The notes: generated by a model from the sequence alone, not told the origin. Shown: positions 46,896-57,313, numbered from the stretch's first letter. The stretch is 64,000 bases of DNA from DATMNR01 sp963702765 (GCA_963702765.1 CAVPEB010000016.1:23495-87494); one strand, 5' to 3'. Translations and numbers: made by a program.

Positions 46896-49014
46896 ATGGC
46901 GAATGAAGAAGAGGGAACTCTCGTCTCCGAATCACAGATCGCTGTTCACTGGCGGGAGGAGGAGAACTTTCACCCCTTCCAAAGTTTATTGGACAGGCAA
47001 ATGCAAGCGATCCGAGTATCTTTGAACGTTTCAATGAGGAACACTTTCCTGAATGCTTCAAGGAATACGCAGATCTGCTCACCTGGGACCACTACTGGCA
47101 CACAATGCTGGACACCGACAACCCGCCGTTTTGGAAGTGGTTTGTCGGTGGTCGGCTCAACGCTTGTTACAACTGCGTCGATCGCCACCTGGAAACCAGT
47201 CACAACAAGGCGGCTTTGATCTGGGTACCCGAGCCGGAAACAGAAGAGACCAAAGCCATCACCTATCAGGAACTCTACGTCAGGGTCAATGAGTTCGCCG
47301 CACTGCTCCGCGATTTTGGCGGAGTTCAGACAGGCGACCGTGTCACCTTCCACCTGCCTATGGTCCCTGAGTTGCCTGTTTCTATGCTCGCCTGTGCGCG
47401 CCTTGGCGTTATCCATTCGGAGGTTTTTGGCGGTTTCAGCGGTGCAGCTTGTGGAGGTCGCATTGCCGACTCGGGAAGTCATATCCTGGTGACGATCGAT
47501 GGCTACTACCGCAATGGAGAGTTGGTCGACCACAAGGCCAAGGCCGACGAGGCGGTGAAAACGGCCCATGACCAGGGTGTCGAAGTGGAAAAAGTCCTGG
47601 TCTGGCGGCGCTATCCCGGTCAGTACGTCTCCAAGACTCCGATGGTCGAAGGTCGGGATTTCTTCGTCGACGAACTGCTCGCGAACTACCACAGGAAAAT
47701 CGTCGAGCCAGTTTCCATGCCAGCCGAAGCCCCACTGTTTCTCATGTACACCAGCGGAACGACTGGTAGACCCAAAGGGTGCCAGCATAGTACCGGAGGA
47801 TATCTGGCGTACGTCGCTGGCACGTCCAAGTACTACCAGGATATCCACCCCGATGACACCTACTGGTGCTTCGCCGACATCGGGTGGATCACTGGGCACT
47901 CCTACATCGTTTACGGCCCCCTATCACTTGGGACGACGAGTGTGATGTACGAAGGGGTGCCTACGTATCCCGATCCCGGTCGTGCCTGGCGAATCGCAGA
48001 GCAACTCGGTGTGACCATCTTCCACACCGCTCCGACGACCATTCGCATGCTCCGCAAGGTTGGCCCCAACGAGCCGAAGAAATACAATTACCATTTCAAG
48101 CACATGACAACCGTGGGAGAGCCGATTGAGCCAGATGTCTGGCGCTGGTATTACCACTCCATCGGAAAGGATGAAGCTGCCATCGTCGATACCTGGTGGC
48201 AGACCGAGAACTGGCGGCTTCCTATGCAGTACCCTGCCTGCCTTACAGTCGATGAAGCCTGGCAGTTGTGGCCCGGGAGTCCTTGGGATCTATCCGGTGA
48301 TCTACGATGAAATGGGCGAGTGTAGTCGAAGCCGGAAGTGGAAGGGCCGGCAACATTTGTATCCGCAACCCCTGGCCAGGCATCTTTCAGACAATCTGGG
48401 GCCAGCCGGAGCGCTTTGTGCAGACCTACTATGAGAAGTACTGCCGGAACAAAGAGAGCACAGACTGGCATGACTGGCCGTACTTCGCCGGTGACGGTGC
48501 AGTGCTGGCAGCCGATGGCTATTTCCGTATCCTGGGTCGTGTCGATGACGTGATCAATGTGGCCGGACACCGACTCGGTACGAAAGAGCTTGAGTCGGCG
48601 TGCCTCACCGTCGAAGAGGTTGCTGAGGCTGCCGCAGTCCCGATGATGGATGAACTGCGCGGTCGCGTCGTTGAGATGTACGTAGCGCTGAAGCCAGGGT
48701 ACAAGCCAGGTAAGGATATCGAGGAGAAGATAGCACAGGCGATTGAGAGGGAGATCGGGAAGATCGCGCGACCGAAGAACATCTGGATCGTCTCTGATAT
48801 GCCTAAGACCCGCTCTGGTAAGATCATGCGCAGGGTTCTCGCTTCGATCACCAACTTCGCTCCTGTGGGAGACGTTACGACGCTTGCCAACCCGGAGATC
48901 GTCGATAGTACGCGCCGTCACGTCCAGAGCCAGAAAATTGAACGTGGCGAGACTCCACGTGAACTCTCGGAAACGGAGCTTTCTGAGCTCAAGGAGTTCG
49001 GTAGCGCAGAGTAA
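46896..49014 (+). pseudogene. acetyl-CoA synthetase, three frameshifts
   Basis: An AMP-forming acetate-CoA ligase of about 700 residues. ATG 46896 has AGGAGGT upstream (MANEEEGTLVSESQIAVHWR). Frames then change at about 46975-46986, 48209-48213 and 48320-48322. Joined, the protein has the ACS N-domain (TWDHYWHTMLDTDNPPFWKW), the P-loop-like LFLMYTSGTTGRPKG, VDTWWQTENGGF across the second shift, and GRVDDVINVAGHRLGTKELE. The C-terminal lysine motif is MPKTRSGKIMRR (K acetylation site). The coding sequence looks more GC-rich than its neighbours. If the shifts are sequence errors the enzyme is complete; otherwise it is dead. A strong hairpin follows at 49093-49131. Confidence 0.85.
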
Positions 49015-49092
49015 CTGATGCTCGCTCGCCTATAAGGAGCAAGCCGTGCGGTGATTCTTAAGTAAGTGGCACTCCTTGAGGAAACAGAGTCG

Positions 49093-49131
49093 CTCGACGC
49101 GCAGAGGGATCAGATCTCTCTGCGTGTCGAG
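49093..49131 (+). terminator. terminator hairpin after acetyl-CoA synthetase gene
   Basis: CTCGACGCGCAGAG (49093-49106) pairs with CTCTGCGTGTCGAG (49118-49131), 13 of 14 plus a G-U, loop 11 nt. No U-tract follows. Confidence 0.55.
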
Positions 49132-49220
49132 TGGTCGAACGAACGTGCGTATATGATCCTTTATCTGTTCCGTCTTCTTCATGCGTGTCCCAGAGACCTC
49201 TGATAGGGAGGGAAAAAGCG

Positions 49221-49643
49221 ATGGACAGATCAGCGAGATTCTTGCGAGTCGAACTACAAACATTCCAGATAGCAGAGTGTTCCCGCCGCAATGTCATTCA
49301 GGCCATTGAACCGGAGGCAGAACACGTATTAGTGGAAGCGGGTGGGAAAGTATGGAGACAGCGGGAAGGCTATATATACGAAGACTACTGGAATTATCCC
49401 TGGCCGACCCTGATCATCTATTGGCCGCCCAACACTCGGTCAGTTTATCTAGCGCCCACCGGACAAGAAGATAGCATGGCGATTTTCATAGCCATGCTCT
49501 TGCCAAGGTCGAGAGCAGAACTGCACCTTACCTATGATTACCGCCTCTTTTTCCCTTTTTGCCCGCTCGAGGAATTTTTTACACTTCGGGTAGCTCGGAT
49601 GCGAATCTTTGCTGAGGACAGTTTTCCCCGAATATTACACTGA
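49221..49643 (+). CDS. hypothetical protein
   Basis: A 140-residue aromatic-rich soluble protein, MDRSARFLRVELQTFQIAEC at its start. The ATG at 49221 has GGGAGGG 7 nt upstream and is better than the frame start at 49131, which overlaps the hairpin. Middle: YEDYWNYPWPTLIIYWPP; end: RVARMRIFAEDSFPRILH. I recognise no family. It might be regulatory or structural, but nothing shows it. Confidence 0.55.
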   Translation: MDRSARFLRVELQTFQIAECSRRNVIQAIEPEAEHVLVEAGGKVWRQREGYIYEDYWNYPWPTLIIYWPPNTRSVYLAPTGQEDSMAIFIAMLLPRSRAELHLTYDYRLFFPFCPLEEFFTLRVARMRIFAEDSFPRILH

Positions 49644-49736
49644 AATCCACCACATCAATAGCGTGTTATATCCATAGTCACAAGTTGCTGGATTTGCATG
49701 GCGATAGCGATCACGCCCTTCTCTGCTCTACTGGTA

Positions 49737-50638
49737 TCAGGGATCGATACCTCCATGAAGAACTCTTGTCGCTAACGAGTACATTTCATCGCGCAGGTCT
49801 ATTCCCTCAGCGAGCATCAGTTGCGAGTTATTCAGAGTGACCAGTTTCCTGGTGTCCTGGTGTATCTGCTCTAACCAGGAATTGATAACATCGAGTTCCA
49901 TACTGATTGCATCGGCCTTTGTCACCTGTTCCCCAGAGACTCCCGGTGATTGAACCATAGCACCCAGATGATTATGAGTATGCGATAGAAAGCCGGTAAT
50001 ATTCGGGGTTAATGAGCGATTCAGCAAGGGAATCGCGGCGACTTTCGTGAGCGTCTCGTCATCAAGCGTATTTCCCCTGTCAGGTGGAGCTGGTAGTATA
50101 TCCTGCTCAATACAGCTCGTACCATCGAGAATATACAGCATATCGACAGTTTTGTGACGTATGACAACAGGGTCATTACCTTCAGCGATCTCTCCGGCCC
50201 ACTGCTGAAGGTCTTTTACATTGTTCAGAAACCAGTAGTTCAATCCGCCTGGGGGTTGACCTCCGCCAACTCGGGATCTCCGGAGAGCAGGTGTCGAAGG
50301 TGGCAGAGAGCGTTCAGCTGATTGATTGCGGCTAGGCAGTTTTGAACAGCAGGATTTTGCGGAATCTTAGCATAATAGCGCCACGTTCCTTTATCCAGAG
50401 ATGGATCCAGGGGAGATGGGCTCGTGGGCTCTTCGGTCACCAGAAAACGACTGAAAGAGGCGAGCAGGTTGTCATGCAGCGGATCAATGTAGGGGGATGA
50501 CAATGTGGCTGTGCCGTTGGAAATCACCAGCATTCCCAGCGCACAAGAGTTGGCCTCGCTCTGATCCTGATCCGGAAAAAGCCAGGCATAATAACCTTTC
50601 CCTGCTTGAGGTGGTGGAATATTGGAGAGACTTACCTG
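49737..50638 (-). pseudogene. anti-sigma-factor-like remnant, frameshifted and 5'-truncated
   Basis: Two frames make one protein of about 300 residues. From near 50638 it reads SLSNIPPPQAGKGYYAWLFP, like the extracytoplasmic part of RskA-type anti-sigma factors, and continues to GDPELAEV. The frame changes at a C5 run around 50256-50262, and QPPGGLNYWFLNNVKDLQQW begins the other frame, ending at 49737. No N-terminal zinc-finger or membrane segment precedes it; an in-frame stop lies just upstream. The RskA comparison is by resemblance only. Confidence 0.5.
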
Positions 50639-50664
50639 AAATCACTGTTTTGGGGGTAGTAATA

Positions 50665-51003
50665 CTATGACTTCGTGCAATAGTAGAAGTAGTGATCCAA
50701 ATACGCCAGATACAGGTACAAGCTCACAGTGACAATCGCTGCGTATCCGAGATAACTTGACCAACCCTGTGCCATATGTGCAGAGATAGCAGCCCAAACG
50801 AGCAACGCGAGGTTGAGCAGCAGTACAGGGATAGCGTACACATTCAGAAAGGTGGGACCTTTCTTGGCCACAAACACCTTTCGCTCTGAGGTCGGTGCTG
50901 TAGCTTTGTAAACCATAGTTAAATCACAGTTGTTTCTCAAGGTGGATTTTACCCTTCTCTCAGGAAGTTTAAACTCCGCGCTAATATTCTGTTTAGCCAT
51001 CAT
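50665..51003 (-). CDS. small membrane protein
   Basis: A 112-residue protein with a basic N-terminal half and two hydrophobic segments (about 52-75 and 80-102: VYAIPVLLLNLALLVWAAIS; YLGYAAIVTVSLYLYLAYL). The C-terminus is polar and aromatic. The upstream sequence is AGAAGGTGAATG before the ATG at 51003, an acceptable SD. It could be the membrane part of the remnant next to it, but the frames do not join. Function unknown. Confidence 0.5.
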   Translation of the reverse strand: MMAKQNISAEFKLPERRVKSTLRNNCDLTMVYKATAPTSERKVFVAKKGPTFLNVYAIPVLLLNLALLVWAAISAHMAQGWSSYLGYAAIVTVSLYLYLAYLDHYFYYCTKS

Positions 51004-51084
51004 TCACCTTCTTTTGCGTGACTATTCATAAAGCTTTTCTCATTTTCGACTTCGCTACCAGTATCTACATTGCTTCTTAATAAC

Positions 51085-51981
51085 CTATTTGCTTGCTTGC
51101 TCAATGGTGTCAAACTCCTCCTGGCTGAGTTTGATCGTCGCTCCAACCACGTTCTCTTCGAGGTGCTTTACCGTGGAAGTACCAGGAATAGGTAGCATGG
51201 TACTTGAGCGTTTGAGTAGCCAGGCGAGCCCAATTTGACTGGGCTGGGCATTGTGCAGCTTAGCAAACTGGTCAATAGCGCTCCCAGAACGAGCCAGTTC
51301 TCCAAAAGCCAGGGGTGACCAGGGGATAAAGCCGATACCCTGGTGAGCGCAAAGATCGATCATCTCCTCGGACTCTGCGGCCGTCATATGTTCGGACTCA
51401 CGCATCGCTAGATTATAGTGGTTCTGCACAGTCACAATGGGCACGATTTTTTGGGCACGAGCCAGTTGATCAATGGTGACATTCGAGAGTCCAATATGGC
51501 GAATCTTCCCCTCCTCCTTCATCTTCGCCAGGGCACCAACGGAGTCTTCAAATGGAACTTTGGGATCTGGGCGATGGAATTGATAGATCTCAATGTTATC
51601 GACGCGTAGACGCTGCAGGCTTTTTTCCAACGCAACTCGCAAATGTTCGGGGCGTCCATCTGTAGGCCACTGGCCAGGACCTGTACGTAAGAGACCTCCT
51701 TTGGTTGCGATGACCAGATCTTTTGGATAGGGGAAAAGCGCTTCTGCAATAAGCGACTCACTCACTTCTGGTCCATAGGAGTCAGCGGTATCTATCAGAT
51801 TTATCCCCAGTTCAAGGGCTCGGTGCAGGACAGCGATGGCTTCTCGTTTATCCGCTGGTGGTCCCCAGATGCCAGGGCCTGTAAGGCGCATGGCTCCGAA
51901 GCCGAGACGATACACTGTCAAATCTCCGCCAATGGTAAATTGTCCACTGGCTGTCGCGGGTCGTTGAGTTATTTGTTGCAT
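51085..51981 (-). CDS. aldo/keto reductase
   Basis: A 298-residue NADPH-dependent reductase with a (beta/alpha)8 barrel. Catalytic tetrad in order: Asp and Tyr in DTADSYGPEVSESL, Lys in VIATKGGLL, His in YQFHRPDP. SLQRLRVDNIEIYQFH and SSTMLPIPGTSTVKHLEENV are family landmarks. It is the first of a group of redox genes on this strand. The SD is AAAGGAGAAAA. The substrate is unknown; aldehydes or sugars are usual. Confidence 0.93.
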   Translation of the reverse strand: MQQITQRPATASGQFTIGGDLTVYRLGFGAMRLTGPGIWGPPADKREAIAVLHRALELGINLIDTADSYGPEVSESLIAEALFPYPKDLVIATKGGLLRTGPGQWPTDGRPEHLRVALEKSLQRLRVDNIEIYQFHRPDPKVPFEDSVGALAKMKEEGKIRHIGLSNVTIDQLARAQKIVPIVTVQNHYNLAMRESEHMTAAESEEMIDLCAHQGIGFIPWSPLAFGELARSGSAIDQFAKLHNAQPSQIGLAWLLKRSSTMLPIPGTSTVKHLEENVVGATIKLSQEEFDTIEQASK

Positions 51982-52142
51982 AGTGTTTTCTCCTTTTATG
52001 CTCCTTGAGGAGCGCTTGTCTCACTAGCACCTCGTAGGGCGAGAGAGGATAGTTTCTCTCTCCTCTTCGTGTCTCTCTGGATGTTCTCTCAATGGTTGGA
52101 AAGGTGCTCCTCATTGGAGATACCTGCCAATTGCTCCATGAA

Positions 52143-53003
52143 CTAAATCATAATGGAAAAATCCGCGTTCCTACCTTTTGCCGTGGCAGCGGTATACATT
52201 TGCTGGGCAGCTGCGGTAGCCGGCATTGACACGGCCAAATCATAGGCCTGGCTCAACACCAAACTAAAATCTTTATGCATCAGCGAGAGGGCAAAGTTGG
52301 TTGGATACTCCTCTCGCTTGACATTTTCAAGCTTGGACTTCTGACCAGGAGTGAGAACGGTTGTCTGCCCCAAGACGTCGAGCAGCAATCCTTTCTCTAC
52401 TCCCGCCTTTTCACCCAGAGCGATCGCTTCGGCCAGAGCCTGCATCCCCAGACCTAGCAGGGTGTTGACTACTAGCTTCATGGTGGTTCCCATGCCACTT
52501 GAGCCCATATAGAAACTGCTTTGTCCCAGAATATCCAGAATAGGTTTGCACTGCTGATAGGTCTCTTGCTCGCCACCGACGAAGATTACCAGGCTACCCT
52601 GTTTCACTTGTGGCACGCTTCCCGATACTGCCGCATCGATCATCGCAACGCTCTTCTCTCTGGCCGCTTGGAAGAGTCGGCGTGAGGTGTGTGGGGAAAC
52701 GGTGCTCATGTCGATGATGACAGAGCCGGCACGTGTACCGGCAAGGACGCCATCCGGGCCAAACATGACCTCTTCCAGCGCGGGGTCATTGGTCACGATG
52801 GAAATGACTATGTCGCTTTGAGCGGCTGCATCTTCAGGAGTCTCGGCAACGGTAGCGCCTGCGATGGCCTGTGCTTTCTCTTTTGTGCGATCATACACCT
52901 TAAGATGATACCCGGCACTTATCAGCCGAGAGGCCATGTGACTACCCATATGGCCCATGCCGATGAAGCCAATCGTTGGTTTAGGTTGTTCTTGTATGGT
53001 CAT
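52143..53003 (-). CDS. beta-hydroxyacid dehydrogenase (3-HIBADH-like)
   Basis: A 286-residue NAD(P)-dependent dehydrogenase. Start ATG 53003 with AAGGAGAG upstream (the longer frame is not needed). The dinucleotide motif is GFIGMGHMGSHMASRL near the N-terminus, the substrate motif DAAVSGSVPQVKQGSL and the catalytic Lys region MKLVVNTLLGLGM. It is followed by the AKR gene about 160 bp away. Possible substrates are 3-hydroxyisobutyrate or tartronate semialdehyde. Confidence 0.92.
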   Translation of the reverse strand: MTIQEQPKPTIGFIGMGHMGSHMASRLISAGYHLKVYDRTKEKAQAIAGATVAETPEDAAAQSDIVISIVTNDPALEEVMFGPDGVLAGTRAGSVIIDMSTVSPHTSRRLFQAAREKSVAMIDAAVSGSVPQVKQGSLVIFVGGEQETYQQCKPILDILGQSSFYMGSSGMGTTMKLVVNTLLGLGMQALAEAIALGEKAGVEKGLLLDVLGQTTVLTPGQKSKLENVKREEYPTNFALSLMHKDFSLVLSQAYDLAVSMPATAAAQQMYTAATAKGRNADFSIMI

Positions 53004-53089
53004 GATACTACTCTCCTTACGTACTTTCTTTTTTCTTTGTAACTGATTTCTCACATTTCACGTTATCAGTCCACCTGCGTCCAGCGTGC

Positions 53090-53836
53090 TTACACTTGTT
53101 CGGTAGGGCGAATAAGCATTTCACTGATGCTGATGTGTTCAGGCTGGGTGACAGCAAAGACGATCGCAGCAGCGATATCCTCGCCTCGCAGTGGTGTGAT
53201 GCTGTGCTCGGCCTCCTGCTGGGCCTTCCTCACCTCAGGATCGGTGATGTGCTGCCGCAGTTCGGTCGCCACCATCCCCGGCTCGATCACGGTCACACGG
53301 ATATGCTGCTTGGTGACCTCCTGTCGCAGGGACTCGGAGAACGCGCCCAGAGCCCACTTGGAAGCATTGTACCCGCTGTAGCCCGCCTTGACCTGCCGAC
53401 CAGCCACCGAAGAGATGTTCACAATATGGCCACCACCTTGCGCCTTCATGATCGGCAGGATCTCATGGCAGGCCAGCATGACTGCCAGCACGTTGATATC
53501 GAGCATCTGCCGCCATTCCCCGGTATCTACGCCTTCGATCTGGTGCAGCAGCATCACACCCGCGTTGTTCACCAGGATGTCGATGCGCCCAAAGGTCTCT
53601 TTCGCCCTGCGAATCGCCGTGTGCAACTGGACTTCGTTTGTCACATCGGCAACAAGCAGTATCGCCTCACCGTCTGCATCCTTGATCCGCTTGACGACCT
53701 GTTCCAGGCGGTCCGCGCGCCGCGCCAGCACTGCTAGATGCGCGCCCTCCTCTGCCAGGGCGACTGCCGTCGCCTCCCCAATACCGGACGAAGCCCCCGT
53801 CACAAACGCAACTTTCCCAGCTAAGTTCTTTGTCAT
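53090..53836 (-). CDS. short-chain dehydrogenase/reductase
   Basis: A 248-residue SDR. Start ATG 53836 (AAGGAGGATACA upstream). Cofactor motif VTGASSGIGEA, NAG motif LVNNAGVML, catalytic Ser in NISSVAGR and YSGYNASKWAL with the Tyr-x3-Lys. The basic residue in ARRADRLE suggests NADP(H). The gene upstream is a 5'-truncated AKR whose stop is 10 bp away, so the two were probably co-transcribed. Confidence 0.94.
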   Translation of the reverse strand: MTKNLAGKVAFVTGASSGIGEATAVALAEEGAHLAVLARRADRLEQVVKRIKDADGEAILLVADVTNEVQLHTAIRRAKETFGRIDILVNNAGVMLLHQIEGVDTGEWRQMLDINVLAVMLACHEILPIMKAQGGGHIVNISSVAGRQVKAGYSGYNASKWALGAFSESLRQEVTKQHIRVTVIEPGMVATELRQHITDPEVRKAQQEAEHSITPLRGEDIAAAIVFAVTQPEHISISEMLIRPTEQV

Positions 53837-53846
53837 TGTATCCTCC

Positions 53847-54191
53847 TTACATTCCTTCCGGAGCAGGTCCTCCAATAGGAACTGCCTCGCGCATAATGCG
53901 CTCGATCTCGCGCAGTGTTGCTTGAGTAAGATGAATCTCGCCTGACGGGGCGGTTTGTTCGAGCTGTTCAGGGTTGCGTGCCCCCACAATGGCAACATCA
54001 ATTGCTGGCTGGGCCAGCACCCACGCGATAGCTAGTTGCGCTACTGTCATTCCCTCTTGCTCTGCCAGTTGCTTCAATTGCTCTACAACTGCGAGATTGC
54101 GCTGAAAAATCTTGCCGTGGAAGATCTCGCTCTTATTCCGCCAGTCATCTGCTGCGAAGCTCGTCTGTGGCGTAAACGTTCCAGCGAGCAA
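53847..54191 (-). pseudogene. aldo/keto reductase, 5'-truncated
   Basis: Only the C-terminal third of an AKR remains (GTFTPQTSFAADDWRNKSEI, TVAQLAIAWVLAQPAIDVAI, GARNPEQL). The catalytic residues are missing. A GGAGG and ATG stand just upstream but in another frame; TTG 54191 is the first in-frame start. The break point is near 54200. An intact AKR of different sequence lies 2 kb away. Probably a deletion relic. Confidence 0.75.
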
Positions 54192-54505
54192 TCCATCGTA
54201 AATCCTCCTTTTTGTGTCTGCTCACGCTTTACTCTTTCTTTACTAAGCAGTATAGCTGCCAGTATGAGTGAAGTCATGACACCAGGGTGTGATTATGCTG
54301 CGTTTCGTTTGTCACACTTTCGTGGGATGGATGTGCAGGTCCTCTTTCGCCAGGGTATCCTACTTTCATAGGATGGCAGTGCTCGTGAGTATGCACCACC
54401 GATTTTTCGAAATGCGTCGGAGGCATTTGGTCATACAAGTCGTGGATGAAGGTACGTTATTTTTCGTCGCTACAATAATCATCGCTAATTCTTGATGGTG
54501 TCCAC

Positions 54506-57313
54506 TTATGAATTATCGGAGAGCAAGCCTAGAGCGCGGGCCCGTGCTACCGCCTGGACTCGGTTATGCACCCCTAGTTTCTCGAAGATATGAGTCACAT
54601 GGCGTTTGACAGTATCAAGAGCAATTACTAACACCTCAGCAATCTCCTGGTTCGAGTAGCCACTTGCAAGCAGATGAAGCACTTCTAGTTCGCGTTCGCT
54701 TAAGGGTTCCACGAGTGGTTGCTCCGTGTTACGCCCTTTTGACTGATCCAACTGCCTGGGAGGCTCGTGTATTGTGCTCCCAGGTGAGAATGCCGCTAGC
54801 AGCGTATCAAGGTACGGCGTTGGTCCTTTCCTCCGTTCCTGCACTCGCAGCCGATAAAGCAGAGTTTCCATCGCGGTGTCTTCGTCCACAAAGGTGCGTA
54901 TGAAGCCCTCTGGTTCGGCTAGATGCACCGCCTGTGCTAAAACAGTCAATGCTTTTTGATCTTCGTTGCGAATAGAATGAGCTAGAGCCTGCAAGACCTT
55001 CATCTCGATGACATGACTCCAGCGCTCTTGCTTCTCCGCATTGACAAGGTGAGGCTTCAGGAGTGAAATGGCCTCGGTAGGCAACTGCTGTATCAGCAAA
55101 ATGCGTGCTCGTGCTACATCCTCGCGTTCGTGTGCCAATGTGGAATGTTCATGCATCGGTGAGGAATGGTTGCTTGAGTGCTGTGCGATTTCCTGAACCC
55201 AGTTCATAGCACGTTCCAATTCTCCACTTGCCAACCAGTACTGTACCCAGTGCACAATGAGGTAGGCATCGCGACGATATGGGCTGTAGGTTTTCTTCAG
55301 AGCCTCTTCTGCATGTTGGAAAGCATATCGCGCTTCGTCCATCTCTCCACGTGCCAGGTAAATTCGCATCAGGACGGTATAGCCTAAATATAAAGCAACG
55401 ATGGTTTCTGTTTGCTCACTCAGCTGGACTCCCTGTAATGCCAGATCCAGGGCCTCATCAAGTCGGTTCCACTGTCGCAATGCGTCCGAGTGGAAGATAT
55501 ATGCCCAGCACATCATTGCGTGTGGTAGTCCAGATGATGTTGTTGCCATACGTGCAACTTGACCTGTAAGTTGCTCTACTTCATGGAGTTTTCCATGCAA
55601 TAACAACGAATAGGCCATTCTGCACATATAAATGATGGTTGAAGAAGTGTTTCCCGCGGCTTGGGCGAGCGCAGCAGCCTCCTTTGTACTCTGGATTGCT
55701 GCCACGATGTCACCAAACGAATAATAAGCCAGAGATTGTGCATAGGCGACTTCTGCTCGAGCTGATAAATTCTGTTCTGACAGATGAGTCAGGGCCTCCT
55801 GGCAGAAAGCCAGGGTGGAATGACCCTCACCGAGATAGTAGCCTATAATAATAGCCCGATAGGCAGCAACTTCTCCAAAAAGGTTATCAAGCGCTTGTTG
55901 TTCGGTTGATAGAGGTACTCCTGCTTCAGTAGTCTCATTTGCCGACGCTGGTGAAGTGGCTCGCAAGGCCATTTCTGCATCTTGCAGCCAGCGTTCCATC
56001 GTCGAGTAAGGGTCGACCATGAACAGTGTCTTGGCATAAGCCAGGCATAAACGAGGCCGCGAGCGCATAACCTCGGTAGGGAGATTCTCAAGCCAGCGTC
56101 TCAGCATCGCATGTTCATTGTCTCCCCAGATGAGTGCATAGACTTGCTCGATCAGGTCAGCAGTCCACTGCCATTGCTTTGCTGTGATGGCATGAGATAT
56201 CGCCTCGTTCAGGCGACCGTGCTGGGCATACCACTGGCTGGCTCGGTAATGTAAGACAGGTATCATTGTGGGCTGCGTTTGCTCCAGCCAGTGATACAAT
56301 GCCTGGGCAAAGAGAGCATGAAAGCGATACCAGCGGCGTTGCCTATCCAGGGACACAATAAATAAATTGGCTCGTTCCAGTTGCTCTAATATCCGCTGAC
56401 TCCCGTTCTGTTCCAGGATGGCGTCGCATAAGGAAGCGGAGAGCCGTTTCAGGATCGAGGTATATAGCAGGAACGTTTGCACTGATGCGCTCTGGCTCTG
56501 GAACACCTCCTCGATCAGGTAATCGAAGATGTAACGTTGACTTCCACTCACTTCTTCCAGAAAATCGCCAGAATCTGCATGTCCATTCAGCGAGAGGCCA
56601 AGCAATTGCAAACCCACCAGCCAGCCTTCTGTTCGAGTAGTTACTGCCTTGATCATGTCTTGAGAGAGCTTGACGCTCGCCGACTTCTCAAGGAAAGCCA
56701 CTACCTCATCTGGATTACAGCGTAACTCGTCAGTGCGCACCTCTAGAAGACGTCCACGTGCCCGTAGCAATGAGATTGGAAGCGGTGGGTCTGCACGAGT
56801 TGCCAGGATAAGATGGAGTTGAGGTGGAATATGCTCAACCAGGTAAGCGAGGTTTGTGTGAATCGCTTGCTCGGTGATCAGATGGTAGTCGTCCAGGATC
56901 AGGAGGAACGACTCAAGTTGCTCAGCAATACGATTGATGAGCATCTGCAAAACAGAACGCAGTGGTGGTACCTGTTGTGTTTGCAGATATGTTATAAGCT
57001 GCGTGCAAAGCCCAGGTTGCTGGCCATCCAGTGCTGTAAGCACATACATCCAGAACAGCACTGGCTCATTGTCTCCTTCATCCAGAGACACCCAGGCTAT
57101 CTGCGGATGCTCTGGTTGGAGCGACAGAATCCAGGTCGAAAGAAGCGTGGTTTTACCGAAACCAGAAGGGGCCGAAACCAGTGTCAGTGGGTACTCTAAG
57201 CTCAAATTGAGCAACTCAATCAAGCGTGGACGGGAGATCAGCGCTTGCGACGAAGATGGAATAAAGAACTTCGTTGATAGAAGCTGGTCTTGGAACAGTG
57301 GTGACTCGCCCAT
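54506..57313 (-). CDS. MalT-like LuxR family ATP-dependent regulator (LAL)
   Basis: A 935-residue LAL-type transcription factor. Start at ATG 57313 (GAGGG upstream) or the longer 57340. The ATPase has P-loop APSGFGKTT and Walker B LLILDDYHLI; ILATRADPPLP and LRARGRLLEV are MalT landmarks. TPR-like repeats fill the centre (400-860). The LuxR HTH is at the C-terminus: LSERELEVLHLLASGYSNQE, IAEVLVIALDTVKRHVTHIF. Unlike the NB-ARC regulators it follows the normal HTH-last order and is intact. Ligand unknown. Confidence 0.92.
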   Translation of the reverse strand: MGESPLFQDQLLSTKFFIPSSSQALISRPRLIELLNLSLEYPLTLVSAPSGFGKTTLLSTWILSLQPEHPQIAWVSLDEGDNEPVLFWMYVLTALDGQQPGLCTQLITYLQTQQVPPLRSVLQMLINRIAEQLESFLLILDDYHLITEQAIHTNLAYLVEHIPPQLHLILATRADPPLPISLLRARGRLLEVRTDELRCNPDEVVAFLEKSASVKLSQDMIKAVTTRTEGWLVGLQLLGLSLNGHADSGDFLEEVSGSQRYIFDYLIEEVFQSQSASVQTFLLYTSILKRLSASLCDAILEQNGSQRILEQLERANLFIVSLDRQRRWYRFHALFAQALYHWLEQTQPTMIPVLHYRASQWYAQHGRLNEAISHAITAKQWQWTADLIEQVYALIWGDNEHAMLRRWLENLPTEVMRSRPRLCLAYAKTLFMVDPYSTMERWLQDAEMALRATSPASANETTEAGVPLSTEQQALDNLFGEVAAYRAIIIGYYLGEGHSTLAFCQEALTHLSEQNLSARAEVAYAQSLAYYSFGDIVAAIQSTKEAAALAQAAGNTSSTIIYMCRMAYSLLLHGKLHEVEQLTGQVARMATTSSGLPHAMMCWAYIFHSDALRQWNRLDEALDLALQGVQLSEQTETIVALYLGYTVLMRIYLARGEMDEARYAFQHAEEALKKTYSPYRRDAYLIVHWVQYWLASGELERAMNWVQEIAQHSSNHSSPMHEHSTLAHEREDVARARILLIQQLPTEAISLLKPHLVNAEKQERWSHVIEMKVLQALAHSIRNEDQKALTVLAQAVHLAEPEGFIRTFVDEDTAMETLLYRLRVQERRKGPTPYLDTLLAAFSPGSTIHEPPRQLDQSKGRNTEQPLVEPLSERELEVLHLLASGYSNQEIAEVLVIALDTVKRHVTHIFEKLGVHNRVQAVARARALGLLSDNS

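Noticed and set aside
48151..48921. Minus-strand frame of 256 codons opposite the acetyl-CoA synthetase
   Set aside because: GC-rich coding sequence gives long antisense frames; the forward frames carry the ACS motifs.
53096..53737. Plus-strand frame of 213 codons opposite the SDR gene
   Set aside because: Antisense shadow of a well-supported SDR; repetitive His/Gln composition typical of reverse reading.
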